Shown: piece by piece, positions 1 to 7,996 of the stretch
Layout: each line of letters begins with the position of its first letter
Position numbering within the stretch: the first letter of the stretch is position 1
NCBI RefSeq assembly: GCF_026626305.1
Contig: NZ_JAPNUE010000005.1
Location: forward strand, 62,001-126,000
From: Frigidibacter sp. RF13
GTDB taxonomy: Bacteria; Pseudomonadota; Alphaproteobacteria; Rhodobacterales; Rhodobacteraceae
Direction of reading: 5' to 3'
DNA length: 64,000 nucleotides
Program-made: the position numbers and the translations under genes
The notes under the pieces: model-generated
Told to the model about the DNA's origin: nothing
Database searches by the model: none
Seen by the model: only the letters and a program-made list of their open reading frames with translations

Positions 1-1
1 G

Positions 2-559
2 ATCTTCTGCACGCCCAGCCTCGACCCCGCTCACCCTGAATTCGGACCCGACCACTACTATCACCGGCGCCTGCGCGATACGGTGATCCCGAACCAGTCG
101 CGCCTTCTCGCCCGGGCGCGTGCCACCGGCATCCAGGTGATGCATACGATCATCGAAGCGCTGACCGAGGATTGCCGTGATGTCTCGCTCGATCACCGCC
201 TGTCCAACCTGATGATCCCGAAAGGCCATCCGATGGCCGGGCCGATCGACGAACTGGCGCCCATCGCCAACGAGATCGTCCTGCCGAAAACATCCTCCGG
301 CGTCTTCAACTCGACCAACATAGATTATGTGTTGCGCAATCTCGGGGTCAGGACGCTGATCGTCGCCGGGGTCGTCACCGATCAATGCGTCGACATGGCC
401 GTCCGGGACGCGGCCGACCGGGGCTATCTGGTCGCCGTGCCCGGAGACGCCTGCGCGACCTACACGCAGGAGCGCCACGACGGCGCGCTCCGGGCCTATG
501 GCGGCTACTGCTGGGTTACAGAGACTGACACGGTCCTGACGCGGATGGAGGCGAGATGA
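2..559 (+). CDS. Cysteine hydrolase of the isochorismatase family (5' end outside window)
   Basis: The frame is open from the first bases of the window, so the N-terminus is missing; a GTG at 83 is an internal valine, not a convincing start. The C-terminal part carries the family signature GVVTDQCVDMAVRDAADRGY, whose cysteine is the expected nucleophile, followed by the usual VPGDACATYT segment. Family members hydrolyse amide or related C-N bonds (nicotinamide, biuret, N-carbamoyl compounds) through a Cys-Asp-Lys triad; the aspartate end of that triad lies in the missing part. The stop overlaps the ATG of the next gene (ATGA at 556-559), so it is co-transcribed and probably translationally coupled with a glutamine-synthetase-like ligase. 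Its substrate cannot be told from sequence; a nitrogenous amide is inferred from the neighbours. Confidence 0.85.
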   Translation: MFCTPSLDPAHPEFGPDHYYHRRLRDTVIPNQSRLLARARATGIQVMHTIIEALTEDCRDVSLDHRLSNLMIPKGHPMAGPIDELAPIANEIVLPKTSSGVFNSTNIDYVLRNLGVRTLIVAGVVTDQCVDMAVRDAADRGYLVAVPGDACATYTQERHDGALRAYGGYCWVTETDTVLTRMEAR

Positions 560-1866
560 CCGAGCTTCTGACCTTCGTCACAACAGATTATGCGGGGATC
601 ACCCGCGGCAGGTCCATTCCCGCCGCGAGTTTCACGCCTGGGCGGCCAAAGTCGGTGGGCTGGGTGCCCGCCAATATGTCACTGACCCCCTTCGACCAGA
701 TCGCCGACCACAATCCCTGGGGTTCCTCGGGTGACTTGCGGCTTCTGGGGGACGAGGCGGCCCGCTACCGCGTCACCCTGCCCGGCGCGGCAACGCCCAC
801 CGACATGATGATGAGCGACATCGTCGAGCTTGACGGAACGCCCTGGCCGCTTTGCCCTCGTACGTTCCTGCGTACCGCTCTTGACGAGCTGAAATCGCTG
901 ACCGGGCTGACGCTGCAGGTCAGTTTCGAGCACGAATTCCAATTGTTCGGCACGGGATGGGCACAAGCCCCGGCCTTCTCGCTCCGCGCGCTGCGCCAAG
1001 CTGATCCGTTCGGACCGGACCTGATGGCGGCCCTCGATGCGCTCGGGATGAAGCCGGAAGTGTTCATCGCGGAATATGGCCGCGATCAGTTCGAAGTGAC
1101 GATGGCGCCGACCGAAGGCGTTACCGCCGCCGACCGCGCTGTCGTTTTACGTGAAGTCACGCGGGAACTGGCTTCTCTGCGAGGCTGGCAGGCGAGTTTT
1201 GCGCCGAAGACCGCCGTCGAGGGTGTGGGAAATGGCGTCCATATCCATTTCTCATTCGCCGATGCGAAGGGCACGAATGCGACCTTCGACCCTACGCGTC
1301 CCGGGCGCGTTTCCGCCACCGCCGGTGCCTTCGCCGCTGGGGTGATCCGCCATCTGCCCGCTCTTGTCGCCTTCACGGCACCAAGCCCGATTTCCTACCT
1401 GCGGCTGAAGCCGCACAATTGGTCATCAAGCTACACCTGGTTCGGCGACCGCGACCGCGAGGCGAGCCTCAGGATCTGCCCGGTCACGACAGTGGGTGGC
1501 GCCGACCCGGCCCGCGCCTACAACCTCGAATACCGGGCGGCGGACGCCTGCGCCTGCCCGCACCTGGCGCTTGCTGTCATCGTTCGCGCCGGGATAGAGG
1601 GGCTGAAGCGCCGCCTGCCCGACCCGCCGCTCTTTTCCGGCGATCCGGAATTGCTGCCACCTGCCGAAAGGGCCGCACTCGGCCTGGAAAGGCTTCCGCT
1701 TTCCTTGGAAGCGGCGCTTGAGCGGTTCCTGGGCGATCCGGTGGCGATGGGATGGTTCACGCCGCTGGCGTCTGAGACCTATGTTGGAATGAAGCGGACC
1801 GAGATCGCGCTCGCGGGCCACGCGATCGACGACGATCTTTGTCGCCGCTACGCAGGCATCTACTGA
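556..1866 (+). CDS. Glutamine synthetase family protein (gamma-glutamyl ligase-like)
   Basis: A 436-residue protein with the glutamine synthetase catalytic fold: FEHEFQLFG near residue 120 and GNGVHIHFSF near 225 are the metal- and glutamate-binding strands, and a segment containing SYLRLKPHNW and a later REASLRICP motif corresponds to the ATP/phosphate site. The length is near that of type I GS and of the gamma-glutamyl-amine ligases (PuuA, IpuC), but sequence detail departs from housekeeping GlnA, so a ligase joining glutamate to an amine is more likely than bulk ammonia assimilation. It overlaps the preceding hydrolase gene by 4 nt and the following amidohydrolase by 1 nt. Substrate unknown; the pairing with an N-formylglutamate amidohydrolase suggests a route through an N-acylated glutamate. 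Confidence 0.85.
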   Translation: MTELLTFVTTDYAGITRGRSIPAASFTPGRPKSVGWVPANMSLTPFDQIADHNPWGSSGDLRLLGDEAARYRVTLPGAATPTDMMMSDIVELDGTPWPLCPRTFLRTALDELKSLTGLTLQVSFEHEFQLFGTGWAQAPAFSLRALRQADPFGPDLMAALDALGMKPEVFIAEYGRDQFEVTMAPTEGVTAADRAVVLREVTRELASLRGWQASFAPKTAVEGVGNGVHIHFSFADAKGTNATFDPTRPGRVSATAGAFAAGVIRHLPALVAFTAPSPISYLRLKPHNWSSSYTWFGDRDREASLRICPVTTVGGADPARAYNLEYRAADACACPHLALAVIVRAGIEGLKRRLPDPPLFSGDPELLPPAERAALGLERLPLSLEAALERFLGDPVAMGWFTPLASETYVGMKRTEIALAGHAIDDDLCRRYAGIY

Positions 1867-2597
1867 TGACCGAGAAGCGCGCCGCGGTCGAGGTCGTCAA
1901 CCCTGCGGGAAACGCCGCCTATGTCCTTCTGTGCGAACATGCATCGAACTGGTTACCGCCCGAATACGAGGGCCTCGGGCTTGGCCCTGCCGATCTTGAG
2001 CGGCACATCGCTTGGGATATCGGCGCAGCTGCCGTCGCCGCGATCCTTTCGACGAAACTGGACGCGCCGCTGGTATTGGGTGGCGCTTCGCGACTGCTGA
2101 TCGACCTCAACCGCCCGCTGTCCAGCCCGACCTCAATCCCCGAGCGGAGCGAGGCGACCGACATTCCCGGCAATCTGAGCCTTGGCGACGAGGAGCGGCA
2201 GCGGCGCGTCGACCGGTGGTTCCATCCGTTTCAGGAGGCAGTCGGGGCAGTGCTCGACGAAAGGCAGCGCGCGCGCAAGCCGACGCGCATCGTCGCCATC
2301 CATTCCTTCACGCCGGTCTTCCTTGGCGTCGCAAGGCCATGGCGGGCGGGCATCCTCTATCGCCACGCCTCGGACTTCGCCTCGGCGCTGGTCGATGCCC
2401 TCGGCGGCGCGGCGGCGGGCATAGCACATAACGAACCTTACCGGATCGAGGACGGCGGCGACTATACAGTGCCGGTGCATGGCGAGGCGCGCGGCCTGGA
2501 CGCCGTTCTGGTCGAAATCCGCCATGACCTGATTGCCGCCCCCGACGGTCAGGTCGAATGGGCCGAAGCGCTGGCGCGCGCGCTGAACGTCATCTGA
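1866..2597 (+). CDS. N-formylglutamate amidohydrolase family protein
   Basis: I place the start at the ATG at 1866, which overlaps the stop of the GS-like gene by one base (TGATG); the longer open frame from 1839 would add nine residues encoded inside the upstream gene. The 243-residue product matches the N-formylglutamate amidohydrolase family: CEHASNWLPP near the N-terminus, HIAWDIGAAAVA, LIDLNRP and IHSFTPVF in the right order and spacing; these contain the zinc-binding and catalytic residues. The classical enzyme (HutG) hydrolyses N-formyl-L-glutamate to formate and glutamate in histidine breakdown, but no other hut gene is present. Here it ends a three-gene operon, so an analogous N-acylated amino acid is possible. 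A strong terminator follows. Confidence 0.85.
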   Translation: MTEKRAAVEVVNPAGNAAYVLLCEHASNWLPPEYEGLGLGPADLERHIAWDIGAAAVAAILSTKLDAPLVLGGASRLLIDLNRPLSSPTSIPERSEATDIPGNLSLGDEERQRRVDRWFHPFQEAVGAVLDERQRARKPTRIVAIHSFTPVFLGVARPWRAGILYRHASDFASALVDALGGAAAGIAHNEPYRIEDGGDYTVPVHGEARGLDAVLVEIRHDLIAAPDGQVEWAEALARALNVI

Positions 2598-2620
2598 GCT
2601 GCCTCGGCCGGAAAAGCAAA

Positions 2621-2649
2621 ACCCGCCCGGAATACCGGGCGGGTCTTTT
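2621..2649. terminator. Bidirectional Rho-independent terminator between convergent genes
   Basis: A perfect 10-bp stem, ACCCGCCCGG (2621-2630) and CCGGGCGGGT (2635-2644), closes an AATA loop. CTTTTC follows on the plus strand, and on the minus strand the stem is followed by TTTTGCTTTTC. It lies between the plus-strand amidohydrolase (stop 2597) and the minus-strand TRAP binding protein (stop 2664), so it can serve both. Confidence 0.85.
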
Positions 2650-2663
2650 CATTCTAGGGATCG

Positions 2664-3758
2664 TCAGCGGTAGGGATAGCCCGCCTTTTCCATGTTCGAG
2701 GCATATTTCTTGAACGCCTCGACCACCTTGCCCGCGCGCGGGCTGGAGGCCGCGACCTCGTCCCAGAAGCCTTCGGAATCCTTGACGACCTGTGCCCATT
2801 CCTCGTCGGGAAGCTGGGTCAGTTCCATCTTCTCGCCCTCGACGCGGAGCTTGGCTTCGCCGCCCCAGTACCAGCCGAGGCGGTAGTAGTGCGACTGGTC
2901 GATCGAGATGCGGAACAGTTCCTGCAGATGCGGCGGCACCTTCTGCCAGCTGGCAGTGTTGGTGAAGTAGCTGCCGAACCAGGCGCCGGTGACGGCGTTG
3001 TTGAGTGCATATTTACACACATCGGCCCAGCCGACCTCGTAGGCCTCGGTGAAGCCGCACCAGGCGACGCCGTCGATCTCGCCGGTCTGCATGGCGACCT
3101 CGACATTGTCCCACGGGATCGTCACCGGGATGAGGCCGTATTTCGCGAGGAACTTGCCCGCCGTCGGCACGCCGAAGACGCGCAGGCCGTTCATGTCGGC
3201 AAGGCTGCGGATCGGCTTGTCGACGGTGAAGATATGAAGCGGGTCCCAGGAACCGGTCGAGAGCCAGGTGACATTCTCGACTTCGGAATAGGCTTCTTCC
3301 CAGATTTCCTTCAGCCCGTAATAGCGGAAGAGCGCCGTCACATCGAGCGGGTAGCGGGTGGCGAAGGGGAAGTAGCCGCCGAAGACCGCGATATCGACCG
3401 GAGAGGCCATCGTCGCCTCGTCCGACTGGACCGCGTCAAGTGCGCCCGACTGAAGCGCGCGGAAGAGGTCCGCGGTCGGCACGAGCTGGTCGGCGTAGTA
3501 AAGCTCGATCTCCATTTCGCCGTTTGCGGCGGCATTGAAGGCTTCGATCTGCGGCTTGATCACGTGGGCGCCGAGGGGGGCGCCGGAATAGGTCTGAAGG
3601 CGCCATTTGATCGGGCCGGACTGGGCGTTCACGTAAGGTGCGGCGAGGGTGGAGCCCGCGAGCGCAGTCCCGGCGGCCAGCCCCGACCGTTTCAGGAAGT
3701 TCCGGCGGCTCGACAGGATCGCTTCCGACGGGGTTTGAGGTTTGATCTTATCTGTCAT
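2664..3758 (-). CDS. TRAP transporter solute-binding protein (DctP/TakP type)
   Basis: A 364-residue periplasmic binding protein for a TRAP transporter. The N-terminus has a twin-arginine signal (SSRRNFLKRSGLAAG) followed by a hydrophobic stretch and a cleavage-like AAPYVNAQS. The mature part has the DctP-family layout: ADLFRALQSGALDAV near residue 115, and LRVFGVPTAGKFLAKYG with AMQTGEIDGV around 200-235, the region where TRAP binding proteins hold a substrate carboxylate with a conserved arginine. The style is closest to the TakP / mannitol-chloroaromatic subgroup, which bind 2-oxoacids and related anions. AAGGAG lies 7 nt before the ATG. It is the last gene of the deoR-dctQ-dctM-dctP transcription unit. 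The substrate is inferred to be a small anionic carbon source linked to the divergent glycerol-type enzymes. Confidence 0.93.
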   Translation of the reverse strand: MTDKIKPQTPSEAILSSRRNFLKRSGLAAGTALAGSTLAAPYVNAQSGPIKWRLQTYSGAPLGAHVIKPQIEAFNAAANGEMEIELYYADQLVPTADLFRALQSGALDAVQSDEATMASPVDIAVFGGYFPFATRYPLDVTALFRYYGLKEIWEEAYSEVENVTWLSTGSWDPLHIFTVDKPIRSLADMNGLRVFGVPTAGKFLAKYGLIPVTIPWDNVEVAMQTGEIDGVAWCGFTEAYEVGWADVCKYALNNAVTGAWFGSYFTNTASWQKVPPHLQELFRISIDQSHYYRLGWYWGGEAKLRVEGEKMELTQLPDEEWAQVVKDSEGFWDEVAASSPRAGKVVEAFKKYASNMEKAGYPYR

Positions 3759-3808
3759 CTTTCACTCCTTGTTGCGATGGTGGCCTCTTGGCGGGCCTTG
3801 GGTTTGGG

Positions 3809-5146
3809 TCAGCCTCTGACGTTCATATGTTCGGGCAGCCAGAGTGCCAGTTGCGGCCAGATCATCAGCATGATGATGGTCAGGACCATCATGGCGACGA
3901 AGGGCCAGATCGATCGGTAGATATCGACGAGCGTGATTTCCTTCGGCGCGAGCGATCGCATGAGGAAGAGGTTATAGCCGAAGGGCGGCGTGATATAGGC
4001 GATCTGGCAGGTGATCGTGTAAAGGACGCCGAACCAGATCAGCTGGTTGTCGAAGCCGAGATCCAGCACCTTTACGAGCGGGATATAGAGCGGCGCCACG
4101 ATCACGAGCATCGCGGTATCGTCGAGGAACATGCCCATCACGACAAAGCTGAGCTGCATCATGATGATGACGGCCCAGGGCGAGAGATCCCACTGGTTGA
4201 TGAAGAGGTTCTCGACCGCCTTCACCGCGCCGATCCCGTCGAAGACGGCACCGAAGGCGAGGGCCGCGAGGATCAGCCACAGGAACATGCACGACACCGA
4301 GAGCGTCTTCATCGCCGTGTCGCGCAGAAGCTTCCAGCTCATCCGACCCTTGAGGATCGCGGCGGCGGTCGAGGAGAAGGCGCCGACGGCCGAGCTTTCG
4401 ACAAGGCTCGTGTAGCCCGAGACGAAGAGGCCGGTCATCAGGAAGAAGATCACGAAGGGCACGATGCCTGCGCGCGCGAGCGCGAGCTTCTCGCGAAGCG
4501 GCATGTTCAGCTCCTCATCGTCCACGACGGGCGCAAGCTTTGGATTGAGGCGGGCGCGGATCAGGACGTAGATGACGAACATGGCGGCCATGATCAGCCC
4601 AGGGACGAGGCCCGCGAACCAGAGCTTCGACACCGGCTGGCGCGCGATCATCCCGTAAAGGACGAGAACCACCGACGGCGGGATAAGGATGCCAAGCGAT
4701 GAGCCGCCCTGCACCACGCCCGAAATCAGCACCTTGTCATAGCCGCGCCTCAGCATCTCGGGCAGCGCGATCGTCGCGCCAATCGCCATGCCGGCTACCG
4801 AAAGCCCGTTCATCGCCGAAATGATGACCATGAGGAAGATCGTGCCGACGGCAAGGCCGCCCCGCACACGCCCGAACCAGACATGCAGCATCCGGTAAAG
4901 GTCTTCGGCGATCCCAGCCTCGGACAGGATGTAGCCCATGTAGATGAACATGGGCAGCGTGAGCATCGGGAACCAGTTGAAGAGCTTGAAGACCTGGTTG
5001 AACGGCAGATCGGCCGCGCCGGGCCCGTAGAGAAGCAGCGCAGCGCCCGAGGCGACAAAACCGATGGCGGCAAACACCCGCTGGCCGGACACCAGCAGCA
5101 GCACCATCGAGGCGAACATCAGAAGGGCAATCGTTTCGTAGCTCAT
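3809..5146 (-). CDS. TRAP transporter large permease (DctM type)
   Basis: A 445-residue, strongly hydrophobic protein with about a dozen predicted membrane segments, as expected of the DctM subunit that forms the sodium-coupled channel. Family motifs include GLSVAGMAIGATIALPEML and the SSLGILIPPSVVLVLYG segment, the re-entrant proline-rich region of the transport core. The start codon overlaps the stop of the small permease gene (ATGA at 5143-5146), so the two membrane subunits are translationally coupled. The binding protein follows about 50 nt downstream. Substrate specificity is set by the binding protein and cannot be read here. Confidence 0.95.
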   Translation of the reverse strand: MSYETIALLMFASMVLLLVSGQRVFAAIGFVASGAALLLYGPGAADLPFNQVFKLFNWFPMLTLPMFIYMGYILSEAGIAEDLYRMLHVWFGRVRGGLAVGTIFLMVIISAMNGLSVAGMAIGATIALPEMLRRGYDKVLISGVVQGGSSLGILIPPSVVLVLYGMIARQPVSKLWFAGLVPGLIMAAMFVIYVLIRARLNPKLAPVVDDEELNMPLREKLALARAGIVPFVIFFLMTGLFVSGYTSLVESSAVGAFSSTAAAILKGRMSWKLLRDTAMKTLSVSCMFLWLILAALAFGAVFDGIGAVKAVENLFINQWDLSPWAVIIMMQLSFVVMGMFLDDTAMLVIVAPLYIPLVKVLDLGFDNQLIWFGVLYTITCQIAYITPPFGYNLFLMRSLAPKEITLVDIYRSIWPFVAMMVLTIIMLMIWPQLALWLPEHMNVRG

Positions 5147-5655
5147 TCAATCTTCTCCCCGCGGAGGGTCGCGACATGTTTGAAGACAAGCGCAACCGCC
5201 TGCAGGAGCATGAGGACAAGGCACACCACCATGAGCGCCTTGATCGGGATGACCGAGGGGTTCCACATCGAGAACCGCCGCTCGCCGGTCGCGATGGCAT
5301 ATTGCAGGCTGGAGATGGAGCCCCAGAGCATCACGCCAAGGAAGAAGATCAGACAGCCCACCGTCACGAGGTCGATCTTGGCCTTGCCGCGTTCCGACAG
5401 GTGCGAATACCACAGGTCCATCCGCACATGATCTTCGTTCTTCAGCGTAATGGGCCCGCCAAGAAAGTAGTAAGCCGTCAGCGTGAACTGGGTCATCTCG
5501 ATCGCCCAGGAGACGGGCATTTTGATGACGTTGCGGGTGAAGGCGTCGAAGATAAGCACCGCGCCCATATAGAAGATCAGCGATGCGGCGGCATAACCGA
5601 CATAGTCGGAAACCCGGTCCGTCACCCGAACGTAGGTTCTAATCGCTCCCCACAC
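5143..5655 (-). CDS. TRAP transporter small permease (DctQ type)
   Basis: A roughly 170-residue protein with four predicted membrane helices and the DctQ-type segment TAYYFLGGPITLKNEDHVRMD, which in the family precedes the third helix. I choose a GTG start at 5655 because AGGGA lies 8 nt upstream and it leaves a 23-nt gap to the deoR stop. The longer frame to 5697 would overlap that gene and begin with a basic, non-membrane stretch of 14 residues. The gene is followed with a 4-nt overlap by the large permease. DctQ subunits stabilise the DctM channel and dock the binding protein. Confidence 0.9.
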   Translation of the reverse strand: MWGAIRTYVRVTDRVSDYVGYAAASLIFYMGAVLIFDAFTRNVIKMPVSWAIEMTQFTLTAYYFLGGPITLKNEDHVRMDLWYSHLSERGKAKIDLVTVGCLIFFLGVMLWGSISSLQYAIATGERRFSMWNPSVIPIKALMVVCLVLMLLQAVALVFKHVATLRGEKIE

Positions 5656-5678
5656 GTCACATTCCCTGTTGTTGTTTC

Positions 5679-6449
5679 TTATCGTTCGTTTCCGCACCAG
5701 ACCTGGACGCCCACCTCGGCCAGAAGCTCGCGGTGGGTCCAGCCCAGGGCCTCATCACTGATCAAAGCACCGATGTTCGTACATTTGCAGACAGAAAATG
5801 CCGCGCGGCGCCCGAATTTGCTGCTGTCGGCCAGAATGATCACGTTGCGCGCATTCTCGATCATCGCGCGGGCAACCTGCGCTTCCTCGAAGCTCGCGTC
5901 GGTCACGCCGAACTCAGGATCGACCGCCGCAACCGTCAGAACCGCATGGTCCGCCTGAAAGGCGGCAATCTGGGCAATCGCAAGCGGGCCGGTCGTTTCG
6001 GCATTATCCTCGTGATAGCGCCCGCCGAGCAGATAGATCGCCGCGTCCGAGCCGAACTGGCACAGCCGGTCGGCGAGACGGGCGGAATTGGTGATGATCG
6101 TCAGGCCCGGAATGCGCGCCAGCCGGTCGGCGGCGGCGAGTGTCGTGGAACCGGTGTCGATGAACAAAGTTTCACCGGGCTGGATGATCCCTGCAAGTGT
6201 CTCGGCGATTGCCGTCTTGGCATCGGATTCGCGCCCGAGCCGCTCGGCAAAGCTGCCCTCGCTCTGCAAACGCGCCACCCGGGCGCCGCCGTGGATCTTC
6301 TGGATCTTTCCGGTTTCGGCCAGCTGGGCGAGGTCGCGGCGGATCGTCTCGGTCGACAGGCCGAAATGCCCGGCAAGCGCATCGACCGACGCCTCGCCCT
6401 GGCGGCGGATCATCTCCGCGATCTTCAGCTGTCTTTGAATTGGCTTCAT
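5679..6449 (-). CDS. DeoR/GlpR-family transcriptional regulator
   Basis: A 256-residue regulator with the DeoR layout: an N-terminal winged helix-turn-helix (RQLKIAEMIRRQGEASVDALAGHFGLSTETIRRDL, cited here as residues 5-40) with the diagnostic STETIRRDL recognition helix, then the sugar-phosphate sensor domain (ETLFIDTGSTTLAAADRL; ITNSARLADRL; LLGGRYHEDNAETTGPLA; ILADSSKFGRRAAF). Such regulators are usually released from DNA by a phosphorylated sugar or polyol, GlpR by glycerol 3-phosphate. A GGGGAAGG Shine-Dalgarno precedes the ATG at 6449. It heads the TRAP operon and is divergent from the FAD oxidoreductase/kinase operon, so it probably represses both and itself. Repeats in the intergenic region are candidate operators. 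Confidence 0.93.
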   Translation of the reverse strand: MKPIQRQLKIAEMIRRQGEASVDALAGHFGLSTETIRRDLAQLAETGKIQKIHGGARVARLQSEGSFAERLGRESDAKTAIAETLAGIIQPGETLFIDTGSTTLAAADRLARIPGLTIITNSARLADRLCQFGSDAAIYLLGGRYHEDNAETTGPLAIAQIAAFQADHAVLTVAAVDPEFGVTDASFEEAQVARAMIENARNVIILADSSKFGRRAAFSVCKCTNIGALISDEALGWTHRELLAEVGVQVWCGNER

Positions 6450-6610
6450 CGACCTTCCCCTGGGTGAAAGATGCGGGAGCCTGCCTCTTTGTCAACTCTA
6501 TTTCAGAACATATGTGTAAGTCCACAAAACTTGGGCATTAATTCCAACATATTGACCACTCAGTCATTCCATGGAAAGAATGTTTCAGCCTGAAAGGGGG
6601 ATGGCAGCGT
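6450..6610. promoter_or_regulatory. Divergent control region between deoR-TRAP and the FAD oxidoreductase/kinase operon
   Basis: This 161-bp AT-richer gap holds two copies of AACATAT (6506-6512 and 6546-6552) exactly 40 bp apart, the first inside the palindrome ACATATGT (6507-6514). It also holds the palindrome TTCCATGGAA (6567-6576) and the inverted repeat TTTCAG-C-CTGAAA (6583-6595). A plausible plus promoter is TTGACC (6552-6557) with AAGAAT (6576-6581). On the minus strand TTGACA lies at 6494-6489 but no good -10 follows it. The repeats overlap or flank both promoters, as expected for a GlpR-like repressor controlling both directions. Site identity is inferred. Confidence 0.45.
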
Positions 6611-7996
6611 TTGGCAGGGGCCCGGACATATGACGTGGCGGTGATCGGCGGCGGGGTCGTCGGCTGCGCGCTCGCGCGGCGCTTCACGCTCGACGGGGCG
6701 CGGGTCGTGCTCCTGGAAAAGGCCGCAGATGTTCTCGATGGCGCCTCCAAGGGCAACAGCGCGATTCTGCATACGGGCTTCGACGCGCCAGAGGGTTCGC
6801 TGGAACTGCAGTGCATCCGCGAGGGCTATGCGGAATATCTGGATATCCATGCCCGGCTGAACCTGCCGCTGATCCGATCGGGCGCGATGGTCCTCGCGTG
6901 GACGCCGGAGGAACTGGCTCAACTGCCCGATCTGATCGCGCAGGCACATCTGAACGGCATCACCGATGTCGAATCCCTGACGGCGGCCGATATCCTGCGG
7001 CAGGAACCTGCGCTCGCCGCGAACGTTCTGGGCGGCTTCCGGATCCCCGGCGAAAGCCTGATCGACCCATGGTCGGCGGCGCACGCCTATCTGCGGCAGG
7101 CGCTGGACAATGGCGCGATGCTCATCCGGCAGGCGGAGGTGCTAGGGGGGCGGCGCGTGGGTGATCTTTGGGAGATGGAAACCTCTGCCGGTACCGTCCA
7201 CGCCGCGCTGGTGATCAATGCCGCGGGCCTCTGGGGCGACGAAGTTGACCGGCGCATGACCGGAGAAAGCTGGTTCGCAATCAAACCCCGCAAGGGCCAG
7301 TTCGTGGTCTATGACAAACCGGCGGCGGCGCTTGCGGGCCACATCCTGCTGCCGGTACCGAACAAGATAACCAAGGGCGTCGTCGTCTGCCGCACCGCCT
7401 TCGGCAACCTGCTCGTCGGCCCGACGGCCGAGGAACAGGAGGACCGTATCCATGCCACCATGGACCGCGCGGCGCTGGAGGCGCTGCGCAAACGCGGGGA
7501 GGAAATCCTGCCTGCCCTGCGCGATCACGAGATCACCGCCATCTATGCCGGTCTCCGCCCCGCCACCGAAGAAAAAGAATACCGCATCCGTGCCGACCGG
7601 GCCGAAGGCTACATCACGGTCGGCGGCATCCGCTCGACCGGGCTCTCGGCGGCGCTCGGCATCGCCGCCCATGTCGCGCGGCTTGCCGGGCGTGCAGACC
7701 AGCCGCTCGCCGGTCCGGTCTGGCCGCGCATGCCCGCGCTATCGGACGAAGCGCAGCGCGACTGGCGCGCACCCCGCAATGGCGGCGTCATCTGTCATTG
7801 CGAACGGGTGACACGGCGCGAGATCGAGGCGGCACTGTCCGGCCCGATGGCGGCGGGCAGCATGGGCGGGCTGAAGCGACGCACCCGCGTGACCATGGGT
7901 CGCTGTCAGGGCTTCTATTGCTCGGCCGAATTGGCGCGGCTGACCGAGGGTCGCCTGCCCGAGCCGATGCTCGCCGGGAACGCCCACGATGAGTGA
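6611..7996 (+). CDS. FAD-dependent glycerol-3-phosphate dehydrogenase-like oxidoreductase with C-terminal [2Fe-2S] domain (GlpA-like)
   Basis: A 461-residue flavoprotein starting at TTG 6611 with AAGGGGG about 10 nt upstream. The N-terminus is a Rossmann FAD site (DVAVIGGGVVGCALARRF). The middle matches DAO/glycerol-3-phosphate dehydrogenases (GNSAILHTGFDAPEGSLE; IRSTGLSAALGIAAHVARL). The C-terminus is a BFD-like [2Fe-2S] domain with four well-placed cysteines: C395, C397, C432 and C437. This layout is that of GlpA of anaerobic glycerol-3-phosphate dehydrogenase and of the GlpA-like proteins found next to glycerol kinase in many bacteria. Its stop overlaps the next gene by 8 nt. Likely role: oxidation of glycerol 3-phosphate or a related polyol phosphate, feeding electrons to its partner subunit. 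Confidence 0.85.
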   Translation: MAGARTYDVAVIGGGVVGCALARRFTLDGARVVLLEKAADVLDGASKGNSAILHTGFDAPEGSLELQCIREGYAEYLDIHARLNLPLIRSGAMVLAWTPEELAQLPDLIAQAHLNGITDVESLTAADILRQEPALAANVLGGFRIPGESLIDPWSAAHAYLRQALDNGAMLIRQAEVLGGRRVGDLWEMETSAGTVHAALVINAAGLWGDEVDRRMTGESWFAIKPRKGQFVVYDKPAAALAGHILLPVPNKITKGVVVCRTAFGNLLVGPTAEEQEDRIHATMDRAALEALRKRGEEILPALRDHEITAIYAGLRPATEEKEYRIRADRAEGYITVGGIRSTGLSAALGIAAHVARLAGRADQPLAGPVWPRMPALSDEAQRDWRAPRNGGVICHCERVTRREIEAALSGPMAAGSMGGLKRRTRVTMGRCQGFYCSAELARLTEGRLPEPMLAGNAHDE

